Assembly (NCBI GenBank): GCA_021234155.1
Contig: JAJEKV010000133.1
Coordinates: 310,001 to 374,000 of the forward strand
DNA from: Isoetes taiwanensis
Taxonomy: Eukaryota; Streptophyta; Lycopodiopsida; Isoetales; Isoetaceae
Reading direction: 5' to 3'
Length of the DNA: 64,000 nt
Shown: positions 35,575-45,700 of the stretch, one piece after another
How positions within the stretch are numbered: position 1 is the stretch's first letter
Layout of the letters: each line of letters starts with the position of its first letter
Program-made: the position numbers and the translations under genes
The notes under the pieces: model-generated
What the model was told of the DNA's origin: nothing
The model's database searches: none
Seen by the model: only the letters and a program-made list of their open reading frames with translations

Positions 35575-35928
35575 TAAAATAGGATGCATAGCCATATTTC
35601 CAACTTTGCAATTTGCACAACTAAAATATGACCTCATCCTTCTAAGTTCTAATGAACTTCAAACTCGTTTGGCCTCTGTGGACGATAAAACTCAATTCTA
35701 TTCATAACCATTGTAAACACAACGAGACCTTTGATCTCTTTCTCCATCAACCACCTATCATGGAAACACATATGTTTGATACAAAGATCATCCATATGAT
35801 CTCAAAACTTCACCTACATGGATCAACTACCTACAACCACATAACAAACCCTCTCCTTATTAGGGAGAACTCATATGAACAGAGAGTCCTTTACAAACCA
35901 TCTCAGCATTTATAGATCACCACAAAAC

Positions 35929-37286
35929 TTACAAACCATCGCAGCATTTATAGATCACCACAAAACAAGCCAAGAGAGCTCTGGGATTGAACACATAGAG
36001 ATCATCCAAGTTTGAGGATGATGCGGCGGATTCGCCAGAGATAGAATCATAGCCATTAGGAGGGAAGAACTCCTCTAAATTATCCAAACCGCGGTAGATT
36101 CTACCAGCAATCACTCTGCAGACAAGCATGGCATGAGTGACATCTTCCAAAAGAGGAGGAAGGGAAGCATGAGCACTTTCATCTTGGTAGCGATGGTGTA
36201 AATTGCTTTATTCGCATCTTTTCTAGCACCGGAGCATGATTTGTCCGAATCCTTTTTCGCCGGGGCCGGACTTGATTATCCCGCACACATTGCACTTGTA
36301 AGAGTTCGAGGTCGAAGATCCATTTGAACCCAAGGAGCGTGCTATGGTGGAGGGGCGACCGAAAACGGCGACTCATTTCCATCGCCATGCACCTTAGGCA
36401 TGTTACGTGCCTTGATCCCACGCTACATATCCAAATATTAAGTACAAAAAAGGACAAATCTTCATGAAGATCAATGAATCTGGTACCAGATTTATGGATG
36501 ATTCATTGACAAAACCATGCTTCAAGAATGCAGAGATTTTTCAGACACAAAAACCAAGCAGCCTGGCTAAAGCACCATGAAAATGTGAAAATCAAGGCAA
36601 GAAACTCATGGGTTTCTTTCCTTACCAGCATGTTTGACTGTATGATGGTGTTCTATAGCTTCTTTTCTGTTAAATCTGTCTCCACATCTCTGACAGACAT
36701 ATAGAACCTGCTTATAACAGCCTCCAGCAGGATCACGACAAGTGATAACAGAATTCATGGTTTTGTGGTCCATTTTACAGCCATGGCACCTAGAAAATTT
36801 CCTCAAGCCCTGGCTCTTGGCAAATCCATGACCAGGAGTTTCTAAACCTATTGAATCTCTTCTGCCAGAAAGTCCCAAATTGCTATCACACTTAGCCAGT
36901 GGAGAATTAGCCCAGAAGGGATCTTGGTGTAGATCATTCAACTCCTTAGAAGAAAACTCTTGCATGTAATCACTATCCCCTTTTGATCTTGGGCTGCAAG
37001 TTGTGGATGATTTATTCATAACTCTGGTATTGCCATGTATGACATCCTTGAGATTAGATAATGAGCAGTTGCAACTAGATCTGTAAGATACAGAAATGTT
37101 TGAGCTGAGAGATCGTGTAGAAGATACATGCTTAATCTTAGAGCTCTGTTGAGGCTGCAGGTTGCTGCTTGGATCATAAACTGCATTTCTGTCTGCTTTG
37201 CAAGCTAATGTTTTAGTCCAAGATAACCAAGGGCCTGGCATTTTGGAATTCGATTTTTTTTCCTTGAAGCTTCTTCCGGAGATCAT
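35929..37286 (-). pseudogene. Plant C2H2-like zinc-finger gene with internal deletion
   Basis: Exon 1 (37286-36626) encodes a Ser-rich N-terminus, then SRCHGCKMDHKTMNSVITC, then YVCQRCGDRF followed by EAIEHHHTVKHAG, a C2H2 finger typical of the plant family that reads V-C-H-K-C-G-x-x-F with E-x-H-H-x-x-K-H. It ends in a good GT donor (36625-36624). Further down, 36422-35929 encodes later parts of the same family: PKVHGDGNE, NSYKCNVCGIIKSG, and a C-terminal block AMLVCRVIAGRIYRGLDNLE with NPRALLACFVVIYK. These need at least two frame shifts. The ~80-residue segment normally joining finger and DGNE box (the DSSRKIVEII region) has no room in the 200 bases between. Hence a gene with a lost central exon and a frameshifted 3' exon. 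Likely a nuclear protein originally; dead here. Confidence 0.75.
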
Positions 37287-37417
37287 GCCAGACTAATCCA
37301 ATCAGTCCAGCGTAAGGGGAGGCATAGCACCACCTTTTTCCTAGGTATACAAAGAGATCTACTAGTTGAAGTTGTATCTGCTGGTATCAACATGCTTAGT
37401 TTTACGCTTATCTGCAG

Positions 37418-38741
37418 GTCTATTCACGGGCTGTTCAATAGCCGTGCTCGTGGTTTTCATTCTTCAAATTGTTTTACTACGAATTTATGAAAGTTCATAT
37501 GCATCAGAATACATGGAAGCTGTGTTCCCTCTCTACAGGTAAAAAGCAACTCCTGCTTTCTATACTTTGATCATGTCAATTACATTAATTGCGACATGCT
37601 TTCTTTTTACAGCATGATATGTGCAGTTTTACTGCATATTTATTTGTATGGAGCGAACCTCTACATGTGGAAGAAAACAGGAATTAATCATGCTTTCGCC
37701 TTCGATTTTAAACGTGGCAAGGTGTTTGAAAGTCGTGATGTCTTTCTTGTAGCTACTGGCTTGACCACCCTTGCATTGGAAGGCATGGTACTCCATATAG
37801 ATGTAGATGCCAGTATGAAATATGCCTTTAGTGAATCTGTCCCCATGGTTATTGTATTGGTAAGTGTGAATTTATTAACTGTCTATAGCATAAGGTAGTG
37901 CCTAACCAATTAAATTTGGTAATGTTTAAAACAATGCAGATTTGTTTTCTGCTGCTGTTTAAACCTTTCGATGTTCTAAATCGTTCAGGGCGGTTTACAT
38001 TTCTTCGATGTCTGCTGCATTGCTTTTGTGCACCTCTATATAAGGTATAAGATGCAAATCTTTCTTCATTTACCACATAAATATTTACAAGAAGTTGACT
38101 GGTAACTACAGGCCGTCTTTGTGGATATATACCTTGCTGATCAAATTAGCAGCGAGGTAATTTTCTTTGCAGCTGCTTAACAATTATTCAAGTCTCTTAT
38201 GAAGCTTAGCTTGAGGACCAACATGTGGGCAAACAATTGCAGGTCCTAGCATTAAGACACTTTGAATATTTCTTATGCTACTATGGAGGTGGATATTTCA
38301 GAGATAGAAATAGTATTGCATGTACAGGAAACCAGCACTTTGAGAACGTGGGATTTTTTCTTGCTTTACTACCGTTCTGGTGGCGCTGTATACAGGTATA
38401 TATATATTCAAAACAACATTCAAAGCATGCATAAACATTGTACTCATTCAAAATATACATAAACACTGTACTCACTAAACATTGTACTCACAATATCATG
38501 GCTTACTTACTTGACATGGCAGTGTGCTAGACGGTGGTATGATGACCAGGAAAATTTCTGGGCCTACAATTCTCTGAAGTACTTCTCGACTATTCTCGAT
38601 GTTGCCTGTAGATTGATTTACATAAACAACAGAAATTCCATCCTTTGGTTGTCTTTGACAGTGATATCATCTGCTGTTGCCACAACTGCATCTATATACT
38701 GGGATATCGTTGCTGATTGGGGTCTGCAATTTGGCTACTAG
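37418..38741 (+). pseudogene. PHO1: PHO1-family phosphate exporter, EXS-domain fragment
   Basis: Six exon blocks with consistent GT/AG borders: 37418-37538, 37613-37859, 37940-38044, 38112-38156, 38243-38395, 38523-38741. They encode [68 protein letters not shown] and YWDIVADWGL. These are successive signature segments of the membrane and EXS region of PHO1 proteins, which export phosphate to the xylem. Missing are the whole N-terminal SPX domain and first membrane part (the first block opens mid-codon after an acceptor at 37417) and the last ~90 residues after DWGL, replaced by QFGY and a stop. Exons and splice sites are otherwise clean. Upstream is occupied by the oppositely oriented zinc-finger gene, so this is a truncated DNA-level copy. 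Confidence 0.85.
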
Positions 38742-40050
38742 GCTAACATCATCACCGGAGTCAGCTGGCCCCTTGCTTGCATGTAGTAATTGCCTCTTCG
38801 CCTTATACAATAACAGCCCAAGCCCAAGCCCAAAAATCAATGCAGCATCTATGAATCATAAAACCAAAAATCAATGCGGCATGTTGAACCATAAACAGAA
38901 CCGAAAAGAACACTTGGGTTTTCTTGGTGGGACAAAACAGGGGTTGCAGATTCGATTAGGAAGCTGCTAAGACCATACTTGCATCAGACATGATCAGAGG
39001 TGTGGGGACGGAGCCGGAACAGGGGAGCAAAGCATAAGAAAGCAAAGCCAGCCGGATTTAGAAGCTGAAGAATGGTAAAGAAGGTTAGCCGGTTTTGAAA
39101 TGGATGCCCAAGAACAGCCACGACCGCCAGTTTACACCGAGTTTACACCTTATAACCAGTTTTTAGCAGTCATTGGCATATTCCTGGCATATACTAGCAT
39201 ATGCTTGGAATATGCCATAAACCCCACATAAACAAGGGCTTGCCCCCCTAGGGGCAACCCAAAAAAAAGGACTTTCTTGGACATTAATCCATATAAGAAT
39301 GTTTTTTCTTGTCAGAGCTTAATGCACGACCATATCTCTATCTGTAGCCAATTTCACATCAAATCTATGCAGTATCAAACTTGGCCATGATATGCGCCAA
39401 GCATACTTGTATATGTTGAGACTGCTTATGACAGCCTTCGCTGTACACCGTTGTTAACAAAAGGGTCTTGATTTGGACATTGTACTTCTTACAAGGGGAT
39501 GCACATGAATTCATGGTCACTCCAAACTTTGAGGCTCAAAGCTTAGATTGGATAAAACATAAATGTTAAATGGTTCTAATGTGACATGACAGGCTGCAAT
39601 ATGTTGCCAAGTCTTACATGCATATTCATTCTGCAAATATCCTTCTCCACATCATCTATTTCCTTTTGAAGTCATTTGCCTCTGGCAACATTATTTTCAA
39701 ATTGAATTGCATGACCATGTTTCTGATATAAAATATTAAGTTGTTTTTCAATATATAATATCCTACCGAAGAACATGGCATTAGAAAAACCAAACCAGTC
39801 TGTCAGCATGCAATTAATAAGGTTTAGCCAAAATGTTATTATGTTTCCTTTTATTTATCTCCTCTTCATCTGCCACTTGCTGCTCATATAAGGGCTACAC
39901 TTTATCTAGATTACTTCTTGACCAATAAATTTTCTTTTCAAGCAACTTCAACTCCATTGCTACCTCCTCTTAAAATCAAATAAAATAATTTACCGTGCTT
40001 CCTTCACTAATCATATAGTCAAGCATATGCTCGTGCATGTTGCATCAAGA
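38742..40050. other. No recognisable gene; repeat C right copy inside
   Basis: Short unsupported frames. A repeated aaaaccaaaaatcaatgc/cccaaaaatcaatgcagc phrase lies at 38830-38880. Repeat C is at 39205-39272. Confidence 0.4.
39205..39272 (+). repeat. Repeat C, right copy
   Basis: Direct-orientation partner of 33180-33256. It shares the aatatgcca core, a cccctaggggcaaccc-like hairpin end and a following A run. Confidence 0.6.
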
Positions 40051-40053
40051 GTC

Positions 40054-40600
40054 TCAGAAACCATAATCTAGGTTGGTTTTAGTCCTTGCTTTGCCCCCAT
40101 GTCCATATTGGGTGTATGCGACAATCCTTGTATTCCATGCCATTACATCTCGTCTCAACATTCTACCAATGTGCACAATCCAATCCAAGCTGCCACATTC
40201 AGCGTACGTATTGTAGTAGTCTTCATATAAACATCTAATTCCAAACCTGCCAGAAATAACATAATGTAATCGCTTGCCATCATCTAACATCTCTGGAAAT
40301 GCAATCACATGGATGTGGTGATGAAAGTGATCTTGTTTGGCCGAAATCTTTCCTCTTTCATTTGACGAAAGCAAATGGTAGCTTTTAAATGCTTCTTTGA
40401 AAAAAGATTTGCAAACCGCTACAATGGAGCAAGGGCTCCAAAAAATTAAGGAAGAAGCTGAGGCTTTTGACGAATTACCTTTATGCAGATGGTTTAATGC
40501 TTCTGAAGAAAATTTGTTATGGAAAGCTTCTACATGTGATGAAAGATATGGTCTTCCAAGAAGTTAATTCTTTGCTACCAGTGGACCTACGTTTGTAGAG
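40054..40600 (-). pseudogene. PPR (pentatricopeptide repeat) gene relic
   Basis: The minus strand encodes EMLDDGKRLHYVISGRFG, then YAECGSLDWI, then RRDVMAWNTRIVAYTQYG with HGGKA. These match the L- and S-type repeats of plant PLS-class PPR proteins (usually GKxLHxxVI..GF, MYAKCGS, RDVVSWNxMIxGYxQxGHxxEA). An upstream frame reads CFRQMKEERFRPNKITF, the preceding repeat, joined only by a frame shift at about 40345. More protein-like sequence (VEAFHNKFSSEALNHLHKGN) lies at about 40540. PPR proteins edit or process organelle RNA. Too short and broken to function. Confidence 0.75.
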
Positions 40601-40704
40601 ATAGCTATGTTTCACAAAAGAACTTATACAAAATTAAGGATTTAAAATGCACCTTCCATAATCTTGGCTTGAAGCCATATTCATGGCCATAGTTGTCTCT
40701 GTCA

Positions 40705-40860
40705 GATGCGAAAGGAAAGGAAAGGGAAGAGGGGGCCGGAATGGGGGAATGGGAAGGTAAAAAGGGCATGTGAAAAGGGAAACGAGAAAAGAAAAAGGAA
40801 GGGGAAACGGGAATGGGAAAAAGGGGCAGAGGGTGGGAAAATTAGGAAAAAGGGCACATA
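40705..40860 (+). repeat. Homopurine (GA-rich) tract
   Basis: About 150 bases almost entirely A and G (ggaaaggaaagggaagaggg and similar), with rare interruptions. Such tracts can form triplex structures. No protein coding is implied. Confidence 0.85.
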
Positions 40861-41342
40861 AATATCTAGCATAATATCAGGTGGTTTTTTTTTTTCTATC
40901 TTTGTACGTTTTTTAATGATTTTCCTATGATCAAGTTGTTGTATTCGGGGAATGCGCTGTGATGGCAGCCATGTAGGGTCTCGACGCAGTTTTCTTCATA
41001 TCTTCTGGCTCGGGTGTCAGATTCGGGTGTTTTTTAGTGCCTTAGAAAGCTAGAGATATGAGCTCTCTTATGGTGTACATATAATTCATACAATTTTGTT
41101 GTGTCTATTTGGGCCGGATTTGAAGTTTACAGATTTCGGCTACCATGGCAAACCCTAGTTTGCCAGCTTCCGAACACGTTCGTCAGCCAAGAAAGTGGTA
41201 GGTGGTGCTTCTGCTTCTTATTTTGTGCATGATATGAATTCTCCATTGCGCTCCCTAATTTACCCAATAATTCTCGCCTCAATCTTCTTGCTTTTGAACC
41301 GTCTCTTCCTGATATGAGTGCAAGCTTGCAATACTTTCCCCC

Positions 41343-41704
41343 TGTTGGGGGGTTCACCACACTGGTCACCACTCATCACACTCATCACCACTCACCACAC
41401 TGGTCACCACTCACCACACTTGTCACCACTCACTACACTCATCATATACCGTATATAGAGTGATATACGCGCATGCACGCATGCAGGATTTTTGCACGTA
41501 TGCATTGAGGAGCCATTATGATTAGGAGTATTATCTGAGCAGAGAGAGAGAACAGAGGGACGGTGTATAGAGAGAGAGTATTTTGTTTGATCTAGCTATG
41601 GAGATGATGATTCTTTGTGTTGTGCATTGCCTTGATCTGATAGATTGAGTTTGGATTGTTTGGTTTTTCATCCTTCTTGCAAGGTTAGAGTTCAGGCTCT
41701 AACA
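41343..41704 (+). mobile_element. 5' LTR of Ty3/gypsy element
   Basis: 362 bp, TGTTGGGG to CTCTAACA, matching 49665-50026, also 362 bp. Preceded by CCCCC (41338-41342), the 5-bp target duplication. TATATAG at 41452-41458 is the likely promoter core. The first ~100 bases hold caccactcaccacact repeats. The two LTRs differ at about 11 positions by my count, seven of them in the first 40 bases of the microsatellite-like part, indicating a fairly young insertion. Confidence 0.92.
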
Positions 41705-43412
41705 ATTATGCACAAATTCATTATTTTGAGAAATTTGGATTTCTCGTTTAGCTTGAAATAGGTTGCAGTGGCCATATAAAACGCAAAAATACCTTCACGA
41801 GGACCTCAATGGTGACCCAAAAATAGGCAAAAAAGGTTGGACAAATCGCGATTGCGATCATTTTCCACATGAAAGAGCAATATTCTTAATTTTTAAGGCA
41901 TATTTATAATATGTGGCATTGTAATTGACGTAGTTATTGCACATGATGGGCTCCAAAAGATCGCCATTGCGATCTTCTAGAACAAGAAATTGGTGCGTAT
42001 CAACACTAAAGACAAAATAACATTTTAACTTTATACATCTTATAAAGCAACTTTTGTTTATCCAATATTCAAAATGCTTAATAAGAAATACAACTTTAAA
42101 TATAAAAACATTAAAAAACTTATTTTTTTGCTCAGCAGAATCGCTGTGGCGATTTGCCTGAGCAAGCATATAGGTGTGTCCGATGGATTGTGCTCTTCCA
42201 AATCGCCATCGCGATTTCATGGAGCATAAACCTTCCATAAATTACAGCTTGTAAGATTATGTACGGAAAAAAAAAATCCAGAAGAAACTAGAAACTGACT
42301 ATATACCTTTTCTCAAATAGATGAATTGAAAGACTGAACTCGTCCGTCACCAACTCGATTGTGCCAAATAAATGTCTTTCGAATTATGAATTCTGAACAA
42401 ATCCTATTGCCAGTGCTGCAAAATGCAAAAGGGAATCTATGTCAAAGGTCGAGTACCTTGCAAAGGCCAGGATTTACTACACCAAATACTGCAATTGTAT
42501 CATCTGCCCTTGTTATTTGCCAATTTGTTGAAAAGCCCAACGAATCAGATCAGAGAGCTTCACATCAGAGGTTTTTGTAGTTGGATCATACCACCGTGTG
42601 CTTTGCCGATATCCGAACCTCCGAACCCTATCACAGTATTCATGCAAAGTATTCTTCTGGCCATTGAGTAAAGCTATGCACCGTAGAATCCAGCTGTAGA
42701 ATGTCTTAACCTTAGAAGAACGATGGAAGCAACTTTTTCCCAGAGAACCTTTTGCCATTCTCTTGAGATTATAAAAATTTTTGACAAAGCTGTGGAATAC
42801 TTTGGTTACGGATTACAGAGAGCAGAATACCTGCAGTTAACCCATGGAGTGGCAAGAAGAAAGCAGGCCCAGGGATTTGAATGCAGCATATCATGGATTT
42901 GAGAGCTCTGCCCTGCATATATCATAAATAAGAATAGTTTAAGGAAGTAAGAAAAGGAACCGATGTGCTTCAGTAAATATAGAAACGGGGAAATATAAAT
43001 AGAAATCAGCTAGCTATGGCCGATGCAGAAATTTGAAGAGATCTGGAAACCCTGTAATGAAAGCCCTGGCTATGGCTAAGATCCGGCCTTGGCGATCGCC
43101 GCTGCAGAAATCCCTGGGGTCGGCAAGCCCTATAATGATAGCCGGAAGAGAAGAAAATAGAGTTCAATACGAAGATAGAGCTAGCTATCTGTTCACGCCG
43201 GCACGCCGGAGAACCTGCATGGTCGCGAGCACTGCCACGGCACTCAAAATGAAAGTGAACGACTTTTTGATGCACCTAGTTCCCGCCCATGTTGGGCGGG
43301 ACATATTTCAAATTAAAGTGAACCACTTTTTGGTTATGGTGGGCCTCGAGGGGTGTACTCAAAATTCTCAAAATCATGCTATTTTATCTATTTAATGAAT
43401 TTGTGCTTAATT
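41704..43412. mobile_element. Inverted-repeat element nested between LTR and primer-binding site
   Basis: Ends AATTATGCACAAATTCATTA (41704-41723) and its near-complement (43393-43412): 20-bp terminal repeats with one mismatch. The inside separates the 5' LTR end from the primer-binding site, which should be nearly adjacent, so it is an insertion into the retrotransposon. The AATT at each end may be part of the duplication. No transposase is recognised. It holds four ATCGC..GCGAT palindromes (41845-42217), a TCCCGCCCA/TGGGCGGGA hairpin at 43281-43301, and a repeated aaagtgaac-actttttg phrase near 43250 and 43315. Superfamily not determined. Confidence 0.7.
41845..42217. repeat. Four ATCGC-NNNN-GCGAT palindromes
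   Basis: 41845-41858 (centre GATT), 41957-41976 (arms AAGATCGC/GCGATCTT, centre CATT), 42139-42154 (AATCGC/GCGATT, centre TGTG) and 42200-42217 (AAATCGC/GCGATTT, centre CATC). The third is nested in outer arms TTGCTCAG/CTGAGCAA and the fourth in TGCTC/GAGCA. Core arms constant, outer bases and centres variable. Confidence 0.88.
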
Positions 43413-43426
43413 TGGCGACCACGGTG
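43413..43426 (+). promoter_or_regulatory. Primer-binding site
   Basis: TGGCGACCACGGTG begins with TGG, as expected for pairing with a tRNA 3' CCA end, and would sit about 3-4 bases after the LTR if the nested element were absent. The tRNA species was not identified. Confidence 0.6.
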
Positions 43427-43599
43427 CTCGACAGACCATTGATTGGCAAGAATTTCCATTGAAAAAGGAATTGTTACCATTGGTATTGGGGATCGTCGGT
43501 AAAGAACGACACCATTGAGAAAGGAGCAATTTCTTGTGTGAAGGGGATTATGCCGTAATTGATTTGTGGGGTAGAATTTGACAAGGGGAGCATAGTTTT

Positions 43600-45065
43600 A
43601 TGCCCAAGAGAAGTAAGAAGGAGATACCACCAAGCTCTATCGTAACAAGAAGGGGACCGGTGAGTCAATCTTTGGGCTCAAAATTGCATCAAGATTCAAT
43701 TTCGTTTTCAGATTTGGGAGCAGATCTGGGGTCTAGTTCTCAGATCCAGGAGGTTTTGATTCCATTTACCGATCTAGACGGTAATCAAATTTCATTTTTC
43801 AAATTGAAGGGAGATTCAATTTCATTTTTCCAATTTCAAGAAACCCAAGAAGAGGCACAGATGGCTGTATTACCACCTATGGTATGGGGTTTACAGACAA
43901 TGGGGATTCCAAAGTTTGATGATCTGGTGGATCGGGATCCTTTGAAGCATATTGTGAAGTTTGAGAGGTATTGCCAGCAATGTAAGTTACCGGCTGGTGA
44001 TTATTTGCTTTGGTTTCATAGTTCTTTGCAAGATTCAGTGGAGGAATGGGCATAAACTCAGCCAGATACCATGACATATCAGGAATTAAAGGAAGCTTTC
44101 ATTGCTAATTATCAAGAAGTTCATGGTAAGGATAAGACTATGGAAAGGTGGACCAATTTCACACAAAAGGAAGATGAATCAATTAGAGAGTATAATCAGA
44201 GGTATATTGCAGTTCTCAAAGCTGTGGTTCATTGGAAGATTGCAAGGAATGATGAAATGGATATTCAAAACGAGCTACTGCTCATAAGGTGAAAGCTAAA
44301 CAACCTACAACATTATTAGAGGCACAAAAGTATGCTCTCAAGGCTGAAGATAAGTTGGGATACATTCATGAAGTTGCTGCTCCAGAGCATAAAACAGAGG
44401 ATATTGCAGCCAAGATTTCTAAGCTTACAATTGGTGAGAAGCCAAGGGAGGTCCAGTTTATTACTTGTGAGTATTGTGGGTCTATTGGACATTCTGATAC
44501 TACATGTAGATTGCTGAAATTCTGCTCAAGATGCCAAATCAAGGGCCATAATGATCAAGAATGTAGGGAGAAGAGATTCTTTGAGAGGGCCAATCCGGTA
44601 TTTGTTGTTATGCAACAAGCACCATCTATTCCTATTCAACCGATGCAAGCAGCACCTATCATGTATCCAAGTAAGGCTCATTTATATTGCAAGTTATGTG
44701 ATAAATTCAAGCATGATGAGACTACTTGTTGGAAAATCCATGGGAAACCAGAATGGGCAACCAACAAGTATCCACCAAAGCAGCAAGTGTTTGAATCAGT
44801 ACCTCTTCCTAATAATGATGTTCGCATTCAAGATGCAAAGTACATTGATAATCCTCAAGTTAAGGCTCTTATTGAGGAGCTTAAGAAGCAAGAGAAGGCA
44901 AAATCAGTAGTAAATTGTGGATTTGTTGAGGTGGAGCATGACCCATTTCAGCAAGAAGAAGAGATTGGAGAAGTAAATGCAGTTACAAGATCACAAAAGG
45001 TGGTTCAAGAACCAAGAGTAGTGCCAATTATGAGAAGACTAAGACCTCTATTCCAAAGGCTTTGA
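43600..45065 (+). pseudogene. Ty3/gypsy gag, broken
   Basis: Frame from the ATG at 43600. Capsid-like sequence (FDDLVDRDPLKHIVKFERYC, then LPAGDYLLWFHSSLQDSVEEW) is typical of plant gypsy gag. A TAA at 44053-44055 interrupts it, then the same frame continues (YQELKEAFIANY). A frame shift at about 44280 leads to the nucleocapsid part with three CCHC knuckles: CEYCGSIGHSDTTC, CSRCQIKGHNDQEC and CKLCDKFKHDETTC. Another shift near 45040 closes it. Gag packages element RNA into particles. Three breaks make this copy unable to produce it. Confidence 0.85.
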
Positions 45066-45159
45066 AGGAACAAGCTTTGAAGGTGTCAACACCTAAGAAG
45101 GTGCAATTCAATGTGCTGCCCACGAGCGGTTTCAGTCTATAGAAGAAAATCAGCCCATA

Positions 45160-45700
45160 GTGATGCCTCCTATGGTGGATGAGGAAAGTCAAAATGAAGA
45201 TGATGTGATCAGCCAAGTTTTGGCCACTAAAGTTACACTTACTCTTGAGCAATTGATGCATTATTCTCCAAATTTGTTGCAAGAGTTAGGGGGAAGAACA
45301 AAATCAGAAATTTCAGTCCAACAAATCATATCAAATGATACTGACAAGAGGAGAATGGAGCCACCAGCCCGGCAATCCAAGGATCATGGGCCATTTCTTT
45401 GTGATGTGAGTATTAATGGATATCTAATCAAAGAGGCCAACATAGATACCGGCAGCGGAGTGAATGTAATGCCTTATCATATAATGCTTCAAGTTGGATT
45501 GAAAATGATGGAACCAACAACTATGATGCTCAAAGCATTCAATCAAATGAAGGTGCAGCCTATGGGAGTCATAAGAAATGTTTTATGCAAGGTTTATGAG
45601 GTGGAAGCAATCTTGGATTTTATGGTTTTGAAATTTCCAGAGAGTGTGCATGCTGAAACTTATAACATGGTTAGATGCCGTACAAGCTGAGACTTCATGG
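45160..45700 (+). pseudogene. Ty3/gypsy aspartic protease domain
   Basis: The 45160-45690 frame contains NIDTGSGVNVMPYHI, an active-site DTGS followed by the VNVMP run seen in plant gypsy retropepsins, and then a Met/Lys-rich flap and IRNVLCKVYEVEAILDFMVL. The frame is lost at about 45680 just after AETYNM, where the family reads into a conserved GRPW-like box. It processes the polyprotein in intact elements. Confidence 0.8.

Larger units (their letters stand above)
32740..35928. other. No recognisable gene; contains repeat C and a tRNA-like B box
   Basis: More than 3 kb without coding support. Notable items listed separately: repeat C at 33180, a B-box-like word at 33741 and an AC microsatellite at 35552. 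A G run lies at 32774-32785. Confidence 0.45.

Noticed and set aside
37849-38076. Minus-strand frame within the PHO1 fragment
   Set aside because: Antisense to exons that match PHO1 in order with consistent splice sites.
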